Source: Bacteroidota bacterium (lineage in GTDB: Bacteria > Bacteroidota > Bacteroidia > Flavobacteriales_F > PHOS-HE28). From it: a DNA stretch of 6,327 nucleotides. The notes beneath the pieces were generated by a model. It saw only the letters and a program-made list of their open reading frames with translations, was not told the DNA's origin and did no database searches. Position numbers and translations under genes: made by a program. The stretch covers positions 1 to 6,327 of the forward strand of contig JAEYYE010000009.1 of assembly GCA_023430945.1 (NCBI GenBank). The letters run 5' to 3'. Below are positions 1 to 6,299 of the stretch, in pieces. Each line of letters begins with the position of its first letter. The stretch's first letter is position 1.

Positions 1-37
1 GAAAGCCGCCTGCGAGGGCGGCTTTCTTCGTTTTGTT
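1..37 (+). terminator. Rho-independent terminator of an upstream gene
   Basis: A perfect 10-bp inverted repeat (GAAAGCCGCC at 1-10, GGCGGCTTTC at 17-26) encloses a 6-base loop and is followed by a T-rich tail (27-37). This is a classical intrinsic terminator reading rightwards, so it should end a + strand gene lying just left of the window. The stem could begin before base 1. No coding sequence of that upstream gene is visible. Confidence 0.85.
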
Positions 38-186
38 ACTGGGATATAATGATCGTTTGGAATGTTCAGCGCGGGTTGTGTAAAAAACATCTCTCCAAAT
101 GGATAAGCGATCTTTCCGATCAACAAACTTTCCTCCCCGGAACGAAACCATTTCCCTTACACTTTAGATAACCGAAGAACAACCGC

Positions 187-1542
187 ATGAACTTTCTCTA
201 CTCCCCGCTTCTCACAACATTAGCCTTCGTGATCCTGTCGACGGTACCAACCGAGGCCCAATGGCTACCTGTAGGCTCACCGGGATTCAGTGCCGGCATG
301 GTGGAATATCCCGATATGACCATCGCTCCGGACCAATTTCCATCGATCGTATTCGGTGACTGGACAAGTGCTTTCAAGCTTTCCGCAATGCACTACACCG
401 GCACTACGTGGCAGGTATTGGGCAACGCAGGATTCACCGATGGCCAGCCGATGGACCCTACGATCCGCTACGATCATGCAGGAGTACCATATGTTGCTTT
501 TCGGGATCTTGCCAACGGAAACCGCATTACGGTAATGAAGCTGGAAGGCAGCACATGGATCCGTGTTGGCACGAACGGCCCATCCGCTGTTGATGGCGCC
601 AACCCGAGCCTCGCCTTTGGTTCTGATGATACGCCTTACGTGGCCTTCACTGATGGATCACAAGGCAACCACGTTTCGGTGAAGAAGTTCGAGAATGGGG
701 ATTGGATCGGTCTTGGAGCCGAAGGGTTCTCTGCGATCACGGCATCTGATATCACCCTCGCAATGAACAGCGAAAATGTCCCTTATGTGGCGTACCACGG
801 GAACAGCGCAGGATGCAGTGTGGATCGTTTTGTGAACGGCGCTTGGGAAGCCGTTGGCAACCTCGCAGATCTTTACAATGCACGCATCACCGATCTTGCT
901 ATCGACGCCAACGATGTTCCCCATATCGCCTTTAACGATGCGGGCGACGACTTCCATGCGAAGGTGAAGAAGTTCGACAATGACGCTTGGACCCAGGTTG
1001 GATCGGCAGCCACGACCGGCGATGAATCGCCGGATCGTCTCGGCATGGCCATGCACACCAACGGAACCATCTACCTGGCTTATACCGACACCGATCTATC
1101 CAGCCGTACCACCGTGAAGAAGTACAATAACGGCAACTGGCAATTGGTCGGCGATGCAGGGTTCACCGCAAGTATGACCAGCGAACTAAGCATCGCCGTA
1201 GACCAGGCAGGCATACCTCATATAGCTTTCAAGGACCCCGACCATACTTTCAAAGCCACGGTAATGCGTTTTTTGGATGGGAACACCGCCGTGCAGGACA
1301 ATGCCCTCTTCGCCACTGCACAGCTAATGCCCAATCCTGCAAAGGACCATATTGTTCTTACCGGCCTACCGACTGATGCCCATGTAACAGTTTACGACCT
1401 TTCCGGAAAGTTGTGGCAAACATCAAGGCCACTGACCGATCCATATACATTGAACACGACCGATCTGCCTGCTGGATCGTATTTCGTACAAGTGGTGGCC
1501 ACTGGCGGTCAGTATAGGTTGTCTTTCGTGGTAGCGCGATAG
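187..1542 (+). CDS. Secreted seven-repeat beta-propeller-like protein with T9SS type A sorting domain
   Basis: This 451-residue protein is predicted to be exported and then carried over the outer membrane by the type IX secretion system. Residues 1-24 form a signal peptide (hydrophobic LLTTLAFVILS core, likely cleavage after TEA before Q25). Residues 26-366 contain seven successive units of 47-50 residues starting at W26, W75, W124, W173, W220, W268 and W318. The pattern is W..VG..GF, then a strand ending in PYVAF or PHIAF plus Asp, then V.K[FY]..G before the next Trp. Seven such units fit a seven-bladed beta-propeller; this fold is inferred. Residues about 367-451 are a T9SS type A C-terminal domain, with MPNPAKDHIVL, VYDLSGKL and LPAGSYFVQV as its usual landmarks. 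No catalytic motif is visible, so a binding or surface role is more likely than an enzymatic one. The ATG at 187 places the signal peptide correctly. A hairpin follows the stop, and the gene appears monocistronic. The specific function is not recognised. Confidence 0.88.
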   Translation: MNFLYSPLLTTLAFVILSTVPTEAQWLPVGSPGFSAGMVEYPDMTIAPDQFPSIVFGDWTSAFKLSAMHYTGTTWQVLGNAGFTDGQPMDPTIRYDHAGVPYVAFRDLANGNRITVMKLEGSTWIRVGTNGPSAVDGANPSLAFGSDDTPYVAFTDGSQGNHVSVKKFENGDWIGLGAEGFSAITASDITLAMNSENVPYVAYHGNSAGCSVDRFVNGAWEAVGNLADLYNARITDLAIDANDVPHIAFNDAGDDFHAKVKKFDNDAWTQVGSAATTGDESPDRLGMAMHTNGTIYLAYTDTDLSSRTTVKKYNNGNWQLVGDAGFTASMTSELSIAVDQAGIPHIAFKDPDHTFKATVMRFLDGNTAVQDNALFATAQLMPNPAKDHIVLTGLPTDAHVTVYDLSGKLWQTSRPLTDPYTLNTTDLPAGSYFVQVVATGGQYRLSFVVAR

Positions 1543-1558
1543 AGTAAGAAGGAAACAT

Positions 1559-1608
1559 CGATCGCACCGCCATGGATCTATTCGGATCCATGGCGGTGCA
1601 ATCGTTTG
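1559..1608 (+). terminator. Long hairpin after the propeller gene, probable terminator
   Basis: A perfect 15-bp stem (1564-1578 with 1585-1599) has a 6-base loop, TATTCG. After one mismatch it extends by four more pairs (1559-1562 with 1601-1604). It starts 16 bases after the stop codon of the upstream gene, as expected for a terminator. The tail is weak (only TTTG at 1605-1608), so termination efficiency is uncertain. The stem could also act as a 3' end stabiliser. Confidence 0.65.
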
Positions 1609-1612
1609 AACG

Positions 1613-1720
1613 AGATCCGCGTGAGCGATAGAAGCGGAAAACCCGCAAGCGAGGAGGTACGACGAGTGCGGCTTTGCAGCGGAAAGCGCGACCCGCCTTC
1701 GCCAAGGCTTTGGCGGGCGC
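1613..1720. repeat. REP-like palindromic intergenic element
   Basis: This GC-rich non-coding stretch is made of nested short hairpins. The octamer AGCGGAAA occurs twice (1633-1640 and 1678-1685). GCTTT (1671-1675) pairs with AAAGC (1683-1687) around a 7-base loop. CGCCAA (1700-1705) pairs with TTGGCG (1710-1715), and this can alternatively be enclosed by CCCGCC (1692-1697) with GGCGGG (1712-1717). Two AGCGGAAA halves around a palindromic core resemble the dispersed intergenic repeats I recall from Bacteroidota genomes, but only one copy is in the window, so its repeated nature is inferred. Open reading frames across it are not convincing. The whole gap 1543-1986 holds no gene that I can support. 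Confidence 0.45.
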
Positions 1721-1765
1721 AGCACCATTCAGGATCAGGCGGGGCACGCCCTCATTACCGTGATC

Positions 1766-1786
1766 AGTTGTCGGTTGTCGGTTGTC
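1766..1786 (+). repeat. Tandem heptamer array, left arm (three units)
   Basis: Three adjoining 7-base units read AGTTGTC, GGTTGTC and GGTTGTC, with only the first base varying. Reverse-complement versions of the same unit recur 100 bases downstream (1887-1914), so the pair forms an imperfect inverted repeat. The array lies in the non-coding gap before the sigma factor gene. Its function is unknown. Confidence 0.7.
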
Positions 1787-1886
1787 AGGAGTCCTTCGAT
1801 TAACCTGATCTCTTTTCTTGAGCGTCATGCTTTCCATTAGATCCCTCGATCGCTGAAGGCCGATCCCACTCCGGTAGATCCAGCCC

Positions 1887-1914
1887 TACAACTGACAACT
1901 ATCAACGGACAACC
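1887..1914 (-). repeat. Tandem heptamer array, right arm (four units, inverted)
   Basis: Four adjoining 7-base units on the + strand read TACAACT, GACAACT, ATCAACG and GACAACC. On the - strand these are GGTTGTC, CGTTGAT, AGTTGTC and AGTTGTA, the same family as the left array at 1766-1786. Exactly 100 bases separate the arrays. If both were in one RNA, three units of each could pair with roughly 16 of 21 positions matched. The array ends 72 bases before the sigma factor start codon. Confidence 0.7.
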
Positions 1915-1986
1915 ACCCCACCGGTAACCTTCAACTAAGCCCCCGCGTTCAACCGGCACTCTTCGCTTAAAAACACAGAGCGCGAA

Positions 1987-2862
1987 ATGGCAAGAATGCG
2001 GCAGTTGAAGATCACCAAACAGGTGACGAATAGGGACACCCCTTCTTTGGATAAATACCTCCAGGAGATCGGGCGGGTGAAGTTGATCACTGCCGAAGAG
2101 GAAGTGGAGCTTGCCGTGAAGATCAAACAGGGCGACGATGAAGCCTTGGAAAAACTGGCGAAAGCCAATCTGCGGTTCGTTGTATCCGTGGCGAAGCAAT
2201 ACCAAGGACAAGGCCTGAGCCTTCCCGATCTGATCAGTGAAGGGAATCTCGGTTTGATCAAGGCTGCGAAGCGATTCGATGAAACACGCGGCTTCAAGTT
2301 CATCAGTTATGCGGTGTGGTGGATCCGCCAGCAGATCCTGCAAAGTCTCGCCGAACAGGCACGGATCGTAAGGCTTCCGCTGAACAAGATCGGCTCGATC
2401 AACAAGATCAACAAGGCGTTCGCGAAGCTGGAGCAGGAACATGAAAGGCCACCGACAGCGAACGAACTTGCCGATCTGCTGGAGATGACGCTGGATGAAG
2501 TGAAGACCAGCATGAGCAACACCGGCCGCCATGTGAGCATGGACGCGCCTTTGCGTGAAGGCGACGATAGCGGAACAATGATGGACGTGATGCAGAACGC
2601 AGAACAGCCAAGTCCGCTGGAAACGCTTATGACCGACAGTTTGCGCAACGAGATCGAACGATCGCTGGTATCGCTTTCGGGTCGTGAGGCGGATGTGATC
2701 CGGTTCTACTTCGGACTGAACGGAAATCAACCGCACACGCTGGAGGAGATCGGCCAGAAGTTCGACCTGACGCGCGAACGCGTGCGCCAGATCAAGGAAA
2801 AAGCGATCAAGCGATTGAAACATACCAGCCGCAGTGTTGTGCTGAAAGCATACCTGGGTTAG
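1987..2862 (+). CDS. rpoD: RNA polymerase primary sigma factor, RpoD/SigA family
   Basis: This 291-residue sigma-70 protein directs RNA polymerase to promoters, most likely the housekeeping set. Region 1.2 lies at about residues 17-50 (SLDKYLQEIGRVKLITAEEE). Region 2 (about 57-127) carries NLRFVVSVAKQYQGQGL, the core-binding DLISEGNLGLIKA and the -10 recognition helix RGFKFISYAVWWIRQQI. Region 3 spans about 136-211. Region 4 (about 224-280) ends in the -35-type helix-turn-helix with TLEEIGQKF and LTRERVRQIKEKA. It lacks the acidic region 1.1 and the large insert of proteobacterial RpoD; this short form is usual for Bacteroidota. An in-frame ATG at 1996 gives MRQLKITK, the family's customary N-terminus, so the true start may be there (288 residues); 1987 only adds MAR. 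No clear Shine-Dalgarno or -7 box is seen upstream. Some Flavobacteriales carry paralogues, so primary status is likely but not proven. Confidence 0.95.
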   Translation: MARMRQLKITKQVTNRDTPSLDKYLQEIGRVKLITAEEEVELAVKIKQGDDEALEKLAKANLRFVVSVAKQYQGQGLSLPDLISEGNLGLIKAAKRFDETRGFKFISYAVWWIRQQILQSLAEQARIVRLPLNKIGSINKINKAFAKLEQEHERPPTANELADLLEMTLDEVKTSMSNTGRHVSMDAPLREGDDSGTMMDVMQNAEQPSPLETLMTDSLRNEIERSLVSLSGREADVIRFYFGLNGNQPHTLEEIGQKFDLTRERVRQIKEKAIKRLKHTSRSVVLKAYLG

Positions 2863-2886
2863 GGTCTTTTCCCGGGTCATTTCGGC

Positions 2887-2913
2887 GGCGGTGCACAGGA
2901 TCTGTGCGCCGTT
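2887..2913 (+). terminator. Hairpin between sigma factor and epimerase genes
   Basis: GCACAG (2893-2898) pairs with CTGTGC (2902-2907) around a 3-base loop. Additional GC and GU pairs extend the stem outward to about 2887 and 2913. It lies 24 bases after the sigma factor stop and before the predicted epimerase promoter. The following bases (TTCGTCATTT) are only moderately T-rich, so this is a plausible but weak terminator. Confidence 0.45.
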
Positions 2914-2931
2914 CGTCATTTCCGGAGCGGC

Positions 2932-2939
2932 TATCTTTA
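2932..2939 (+). promoter_or_regulatory. Candidate Bacteroidota -7 box for the epimerase gene
   Basis: TATCTTTA matches the TAnnTTTG -7 consensus at five of six defined positions. It sits 17 bases before the ATG at 2957, giving a leader of roughly 11-13 bases. No convincing -33 TTTG element is seen at the usual distance. Its position inside the longer in-frame ORF that begins at 2891 argues that translation starts at 2957, not 2891. Confidence 0.45.
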
Positions 2940-2956
2940 CAACCTATTCCCGATCG

Positions 2957-3628
2957 ATGCCGCACATCCTCGCCCCTTCCCTGCTTTCCGCCGATTTCGC
3001 CGATCTGAAAAGCGCCGTGCAACTGGTGGATGAGAGCGAAGCGCAATGGCTTCACCTGGATGTGATGGATGGCGTGTTCGTGCCCAACATCAGCTTCGGG
3101 CTGCCGGTGATCAAGGCGATCCGCAAATACACACGGAAGACGTTCGATGTGCATTTGATGATCGTGGAGCCGGACAAGTACGTGAACGCTTTTCGCGACG
3201 CGGGTGCCGATGTACTTACCGTTCATTACGAAGCGTGCACGCACCTGCACCGTACGATCCAATCGATCAAGGCGGCAGGCATGAAAGCAGGCGTTGCATT
3301 GAATCCGCATACGCCTGTAACAGTTCTGGAAGATGTTCTTGCTGATATCGATCTGATCTGTTTGATGAGCGTGAATCCGGGTTTCGGCGGACAGAAATTC
3401 ATTCCGAACACGTACAGAAAGATCACATTTCTGAAGCAATTGCGGCAGCAACACGGATCGAATTCGTTGATCGAGATCGATGGTGGTGTTGGTATCGAGA
3501 ACCATTCCAGATTGATCGCGACGGGCGCTGATGTGCTCGTCGCCGGCAACAGTGTTTTCGGAACTCCGGATCCAACTTTGGCGATCGCTTCGCTCTGCCG
3601 ATCGGAAGCGGTCGTAAGCCGATCGTAG
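2957..3628 (+). CDS. rpe: Ribulose-phosphate 3-epimerase
   Basis: This cytoplasmic enzyme interconverts ribulose 5-phosphate and xylulose 5-phosphate in the pentose phosphate pathway. The 223-residue product has the usual family length and TIM-barrel order. The N-terminus is ILAPSLLSADF with S8. HLDVMDG supplies metal ligands H33 and D35. DVHLMI supplies H66, SVNPGFGGQKFIP is the phosphate and active-site loop (about 138-150), EIDGGV supplies D175, and VAGNSVFG (195-202) is the second phosphate-binding segment. D35 and D175 are the acid-base pair in the family. All expected catalytic residues are present. The ATG at 2957 is preferred because family members start with M..ILAPS and a likely -7 box lies just before it; the alternative start at 2891 would add 22 unconserved residues. 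The last ten residues (CRSEAVVSRS) look non-conserved and are encoded within a short near-tandem repeat. The gene lies 94 bases after the sigma factor gene, with its own apparent promoter. Confidence 0.96.
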   Translation: MPHILAPSLLSADFADLKSAVQLVDESEAQWLHLDVMDGVFVPNISFGLPVIKAIRKYTRKTFDVHLMIVEPDKYVNAFRDAGADVLTVHYEACTHLHRTIQSIKAAGMKAGVALNPHTPVTVLEDVLADIDLICLMSVNPGFGGQKFIPNTYRKITFLKQLRQQHGSNSLIEIDGGVGIENHSRLIATGADVLVAGNSVFGTPDPTLAIASLCRSEAVVSRS

Positions 3629-3634
3629 ACGGTC
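3597..3634. repeat. Near-tandem 17-base repeat spanning the epimerase stop codon
   Basis: Bases 3597-3613 and 3618-3634 match at 14 of 17 positions; both begin GCCGATCG and end CGGTC. The second copy contains the TAG stop (3626-3628). Because GCCGATCG includes the palindrome CGATCG, CGATCGG (3599-3605) can also pair with CCGATCG (3619-3625) in a 7-bp stem with a 13-base loop. No T tract follows, so it is not called a terminator. Confidence 0.5.
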
Positions 3635-3688
3635 AACATCCTGTTCACAAAAAGACCTGTCCGGCCGATCGCGGATGATGCCGCCGGA

Positions 3689-3696
3689 TACTTTCG
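3689..3696 (+). promoter_or_regulatory. Candidate -7 box for the metalloprotease gene
   Basis: TACTTTCG matches TAnnTTTG at five of six defined positions (C replaces the third T of TTTG). It ends 5 bases before the ATG at 3702, so the transcript would be nearly leaderless. No good -33 element is visible. Its place inside the longer ORF starting at 3675 supports the downstream start. Confidence 0.35.
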
Positions 3697-3701
3697 GCCC
3701 C

Positions 3702-6299
3702 ATGTTGCGCCACCAAATTCTAGCCATTTGTGTGTTCGTTGCAGGCCTTGCCCATGCACAGAACACCGATCATCCCGATCGCTGCAAAGCCCATACGATC
3801 AGTCAGCGGCTCTTACAGGATCAAGGGCTTCCCACCAACCTTCACAACGCCCTGCCACGTGTGCAGGATGCCGCGCGTGGAAGTGTTCTTACCGTGCCTG
3901 TAGTTGTCCATGTCGTTTATAACAACAGCAGCGAGAACGTCCCGAATTCGGCGATCAACGCGATGATCGCCGAGATGAACGCCGATTTCTCTCAGAGCAA
4001 TCCGGATGTTGCAGGCGTTCGGCCTTCCTTCACTGGAAGCATCGCGAATGCCGAGATCGAGTTCTGCCTTGCACAGTTCGATCCGGCCGGCAACCCCACC
4101 ACGGGTATCACACGCACTTCCACCACCGAGACCTGGTTCGATCCGGATTCCGAGTACGATGACATGAAATCGGCACCCGACGGGATCGCACCATGGAACC
4201 CTGCACAATACCTCAACATCTGGATCTGCGACATCAGCAGCGGAGCGACCGGGGGAATGGTCACGCTGGGTTATGCCTATCTGCCTGTGGGAGGCGTTGT
4301 GGGCACCGGGATCGATGGGCTGGTCGTGGACTACCAATACGGCCTGCAACCCGGATCGCGCACGGCAACGCACGAGATCGGGCACTATCTCGGCCTGGAA
4401 CATCCCTGGGCCGATGAGGATGGCTGCGGCGATGATGATGGTTTCACCGATACACCGCAAACCGATACACCGACCTTCTCATGCGCGAACACATCGCTCC
4501 AAAAATGCGGCGTGCTCACGCAATATGAGAACTTCATGGATTACAGCAACTGCACGGTGATGTTCACCACGCAGCAGCGTGCGTACATGCGCGGGATCCT
4601 CAGCGGCGTGCGATCGGGGCTTCTGGCATCCGGCGGTTGCGGCACCGTAGTGCCCGGCGATCTGTGCATTCCCACTTCGGCGAACGGTACCGCGGAAGGC
4701 GATTACATCAATGCCGTGGTGCTGGGCAGCATCAACAACACGAACAGCGGTGGCCTTACAGCACCCACGTACACGGACTTCAGCAGCACTTGGTCCACTT
4801 CGCTCCCGCTGGGCAGCACGCACACGCTTTCGATCCAGGGCGGCGATTATCAACCCGATCATTACGCCGCTTGGATCGATTATGACCAGGACCTCGAATT
4901 CGAAGCGAATGAGAAGCTGGGCGAGTTCATCACCGATCAGGCATTGCAGACAGGAACGATCGATTTCACGGTGCCTTCCGGAGCACTTTTGGGAAGCACC
5001 CTCATGCGTATTCGCGGCGTGTACCACAACACGGGTGAACCATCCCCTTCCGATCCGTGCTACAACTATGGCTACGGCGAAACGGAGGATTACGGGATCG
5101 AGATCGTTGCGAACACGGGCGGCACCTGCATTCCAACCTCGGAGGTCGGCACCGCTGAAGGTGATTACATCAACGGCGTAACGCTCGGCAGCATCAACAA
5201 CACGAACAGCGGGAGCATCACTTCGCCGGCCTATTCCGATCTCACAGCTACGTGGTCCACTACGCTGGCGCAAGGCAGTACGCATAACCTTACGGTCCAG
5301 AGCGGTGAGTACGCACCGGATCATTACGCGGCGTGGATCGACCATGATCAGGATGGCCTGTTTGAACCGGCCGAGAAGCTGGGCGAGTTCATCAACGCAT
5401 CACCAGGCCAGAGCCAGGTGATCACCTTCACTGTTCCAGCGAACGCAACACCTGGTACAACTGTGATGCGCGTACGTGGCGTCTATCACAATGAAGGTGA
5501 ACCTTCCCCCACCGATCCGTGCTTCAACTATGCCTTCGGCGAAACGGAGGATTACGGGATCATCATTGAAGAAGGAACGGCCACCGGGCCATGTGTGCCC
5601 GGATCACAATTCGGCACCGGCGATGGCGACTACATCAACGGGGTCACTTTGGAGGATATCGTGAACGTGAACAGTGGATCGCAAGGTGGCCCGTCGTACA
5701 CTTCATACACCAACCTGAGCACCACCTTGATCCGCGGAAGCGAATACCAGATCAACATCCAGGGCGGTGATTACTTCCCTGACAATTTCGCTGCGTGGAT
5801 CGATATGGACGGCGATGACGTATTCACTGCGACCGAAAAGCTTGGCGAGTTCACCACGGAAGCTTCCATGGAGACCGGTTCGATCACGTTCACCATACCG
5901 AACACCGCGCAGCTCGGTGCAACTACGATGCGGGTACGCGGTGTTTACCACGCCGAAGATGAGCCTTCACCGACCGATCCATGCTTCGCCTACGCTTACG
6001 GTGAAACGGAGGATTATGAAGTGATGATCGAGCAGATCACGGCGATCGCACCGATCGGAACGATGGAACTTTCGATCTACCCGAACCCGGCCACGGATCG
6101 GATCACGATCGAGCTGCCCGGGAACGATCCAGCGGCGATCGAAGTACTGGATGCTACCGGCAGGATCGTGCGCACCGATCTGTTGAATGCACAACGCAGC
6201 ACTCTGGCCCTCGGCGGGATCGCCGCAGGCCACTACTTCATCAAAGTCACCCAGAATGGATCCATCGCGATCGCTCCACTACAGATCAACGAGCATTGA
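3702..6299 (+). CDS. Secreted M43-family zinc metalloprotease with three GEVED domains and T9SS sorting tail
   Basis: This 865-residue protein is a predicted extracellular or surface endopeptidase exported by the Sec and type IX systems. Residues 1-19 are a signal peptide (ILAICVFVAGLAHA, cleavage before Q20). The catalytic domain spans roughly residues 60-315, with the zinc motif HEIGHYLGLEHPW from residue 224 (HExxHxxGxxH, three His ligands and the catalytic Glu) and the Met-turn NFMDYS at Met279. A DDDGFTDTPQ segment between them is typical of M43 (cytophagalysin/pappalysin-like) proteases. Three tandem GEVED domains follow at about 322-475, 476-630 and 631-779. Each begins with Cys and GDYIN, contains AAWID.D.D and EKLGEF, and ends DPC...YGETEDY. 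The T9SS type A domain lies at 788-865 (SIYPNPATDRITIEL, VLDATGRIVR, GIAAGHYFIKV). Start 3702 is chosen because ATG codons at 3675 and 3678 would put MMPPDTFGP before the signal peptide. GEVED domains are common in Bacteroidota secreted proteins; substrate or glycan binding is only inferred. The substrate is unknown. Confidence 0.93.
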   Translation: MLRHQILAICVFVAGLAHAQNTDHPDRCKAHTISQRLLQDQGLPTNLHNALPRVQDAARGSVLTVPVVVHVVYNNSSENVPNSAINAMIAEMNADFSQSNPDVAGVRPSFTGSIANAEIEFCLAQFDPAGNPTTGITRTSTTETWFDPDSEYDDMKSAPDGIAPWNPAQYLNIWICDISSGATGGMVTLGYAYLPVGGVVGTGIDGLVVDYQYGLQPGSRTATHEIGHYLGLEHPWADEDGCGDDDGFTDTPQTDTPTFSCANTSLQKCGVLTQYENFMDYSNCTVMFTTQQRAYMRGILSGVRSGLLASGGCGTVVPGDLCIPTSANGTAEGDYINAVVLGSINNTNSGGLTAPTYTDFSSTWSTSLPLGSTHTLSIQGGDYQPDHYAAWIDYDQDLEFEANEKLGEFITDQALQTGTIDFTVPSGALLGSTLMRIRGVYHNTGEPSPSDPCYNYGYGETEDYGIEIVANTGGTCIPTSEVGTAEGDYINGVTLGSINNTNSGSITSPAYSDLTATWSTTLAQGSTHNLTVQSGEYAPDHYAAWIDHDQDGLFEPAEKLGEFINASPGQSQVITFTVPANATPGTTVMRVRGVYHNEGEPSPTDPCFNYAFGETEDYGIIIEEGTATGPCVPGSQFGTGDGDYINGVTLEDIVNVNSGSQGGPSYTSYTNLSTTLIRGSEYQINIQGGDYFPDNFAAWIDMDGDDVFTATEKLGEFTTEASMETGSITFTIPNTAQLGATTMRVRGVYHAEDEPSPTDPCFAYAYGETEDYEVMIEQITAIAPIGTMELSIYPNPATDRITIELPGNDPAAIEVLDATGRIVRTDLLNAQRSTLALGGIAAGHYFIKVTQNGSIAIAPLQINEH
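4665..6039 (+). repeat. Three tandem coding repeats of about 460 bp (GEVED domains)
   Basis: The units are 4665-5126 (462 bp), 5127-5591 (465 bp) and 5592 to about 6039 (448 bp), all in frame. Units 1 and 2 share long identical DNA blocks, including a 26-base match around the codons for GSINNTNSG and a 22-base match around those for EKLGEFI. Unit 3 is clearly more diverged. Repeats of this kind can change in number by recombination, which is inference. Confidence 0.85.

Noticed and set aside
157..167. TACACTTTAG as a promoter box for the propeller gene
   Set aside because: The spacing between TA and TTT is three instead of two and no -33 element is placed correctly; too weak to call.
1358..1837. 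Minus-strand ORF of 159 codons running from the propeller gene tail into the non-coding gap
   Set aside because: It overlaps the T9SS coding region and the hairpin elements, has low-complexity Arg/Pro-rich composition and no recognisable domain; it is a shadow frame.
1766..1914. CRISPR array or tRNA in the repeat-rich gap
   Set aside because: Repeat units are only 7 bases, directly abutting without spacers, and no cloverleaf or GTTCGA-type T loop is present.
1925..1932. TAACCTTC as a -7 box for the sigma factor gene
   Set aside because: Two of six defined positions mismatch and no upstream partner element is visible.
1837..2919. Minus-strand ORF of 360 codons covering the sigma factor gene
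   Set aside because: It is fully antisense to a well-conserved sigma factor; its length reflects the codon composition of the + strand gene.
2807..3766. Minus-strand ORF of 319 codons over the epimerase gene
   Set aside because: It is antisense to a complete enzyme with all catalytic residues, and its translation shows no domain.
4479..5345. Minus-strand ORF of 288 codons across the GEVED repeats
   Set aside because: Its apparent internal repeats mirror the GEVED repeats on the + strand, so it is a shadow frame.
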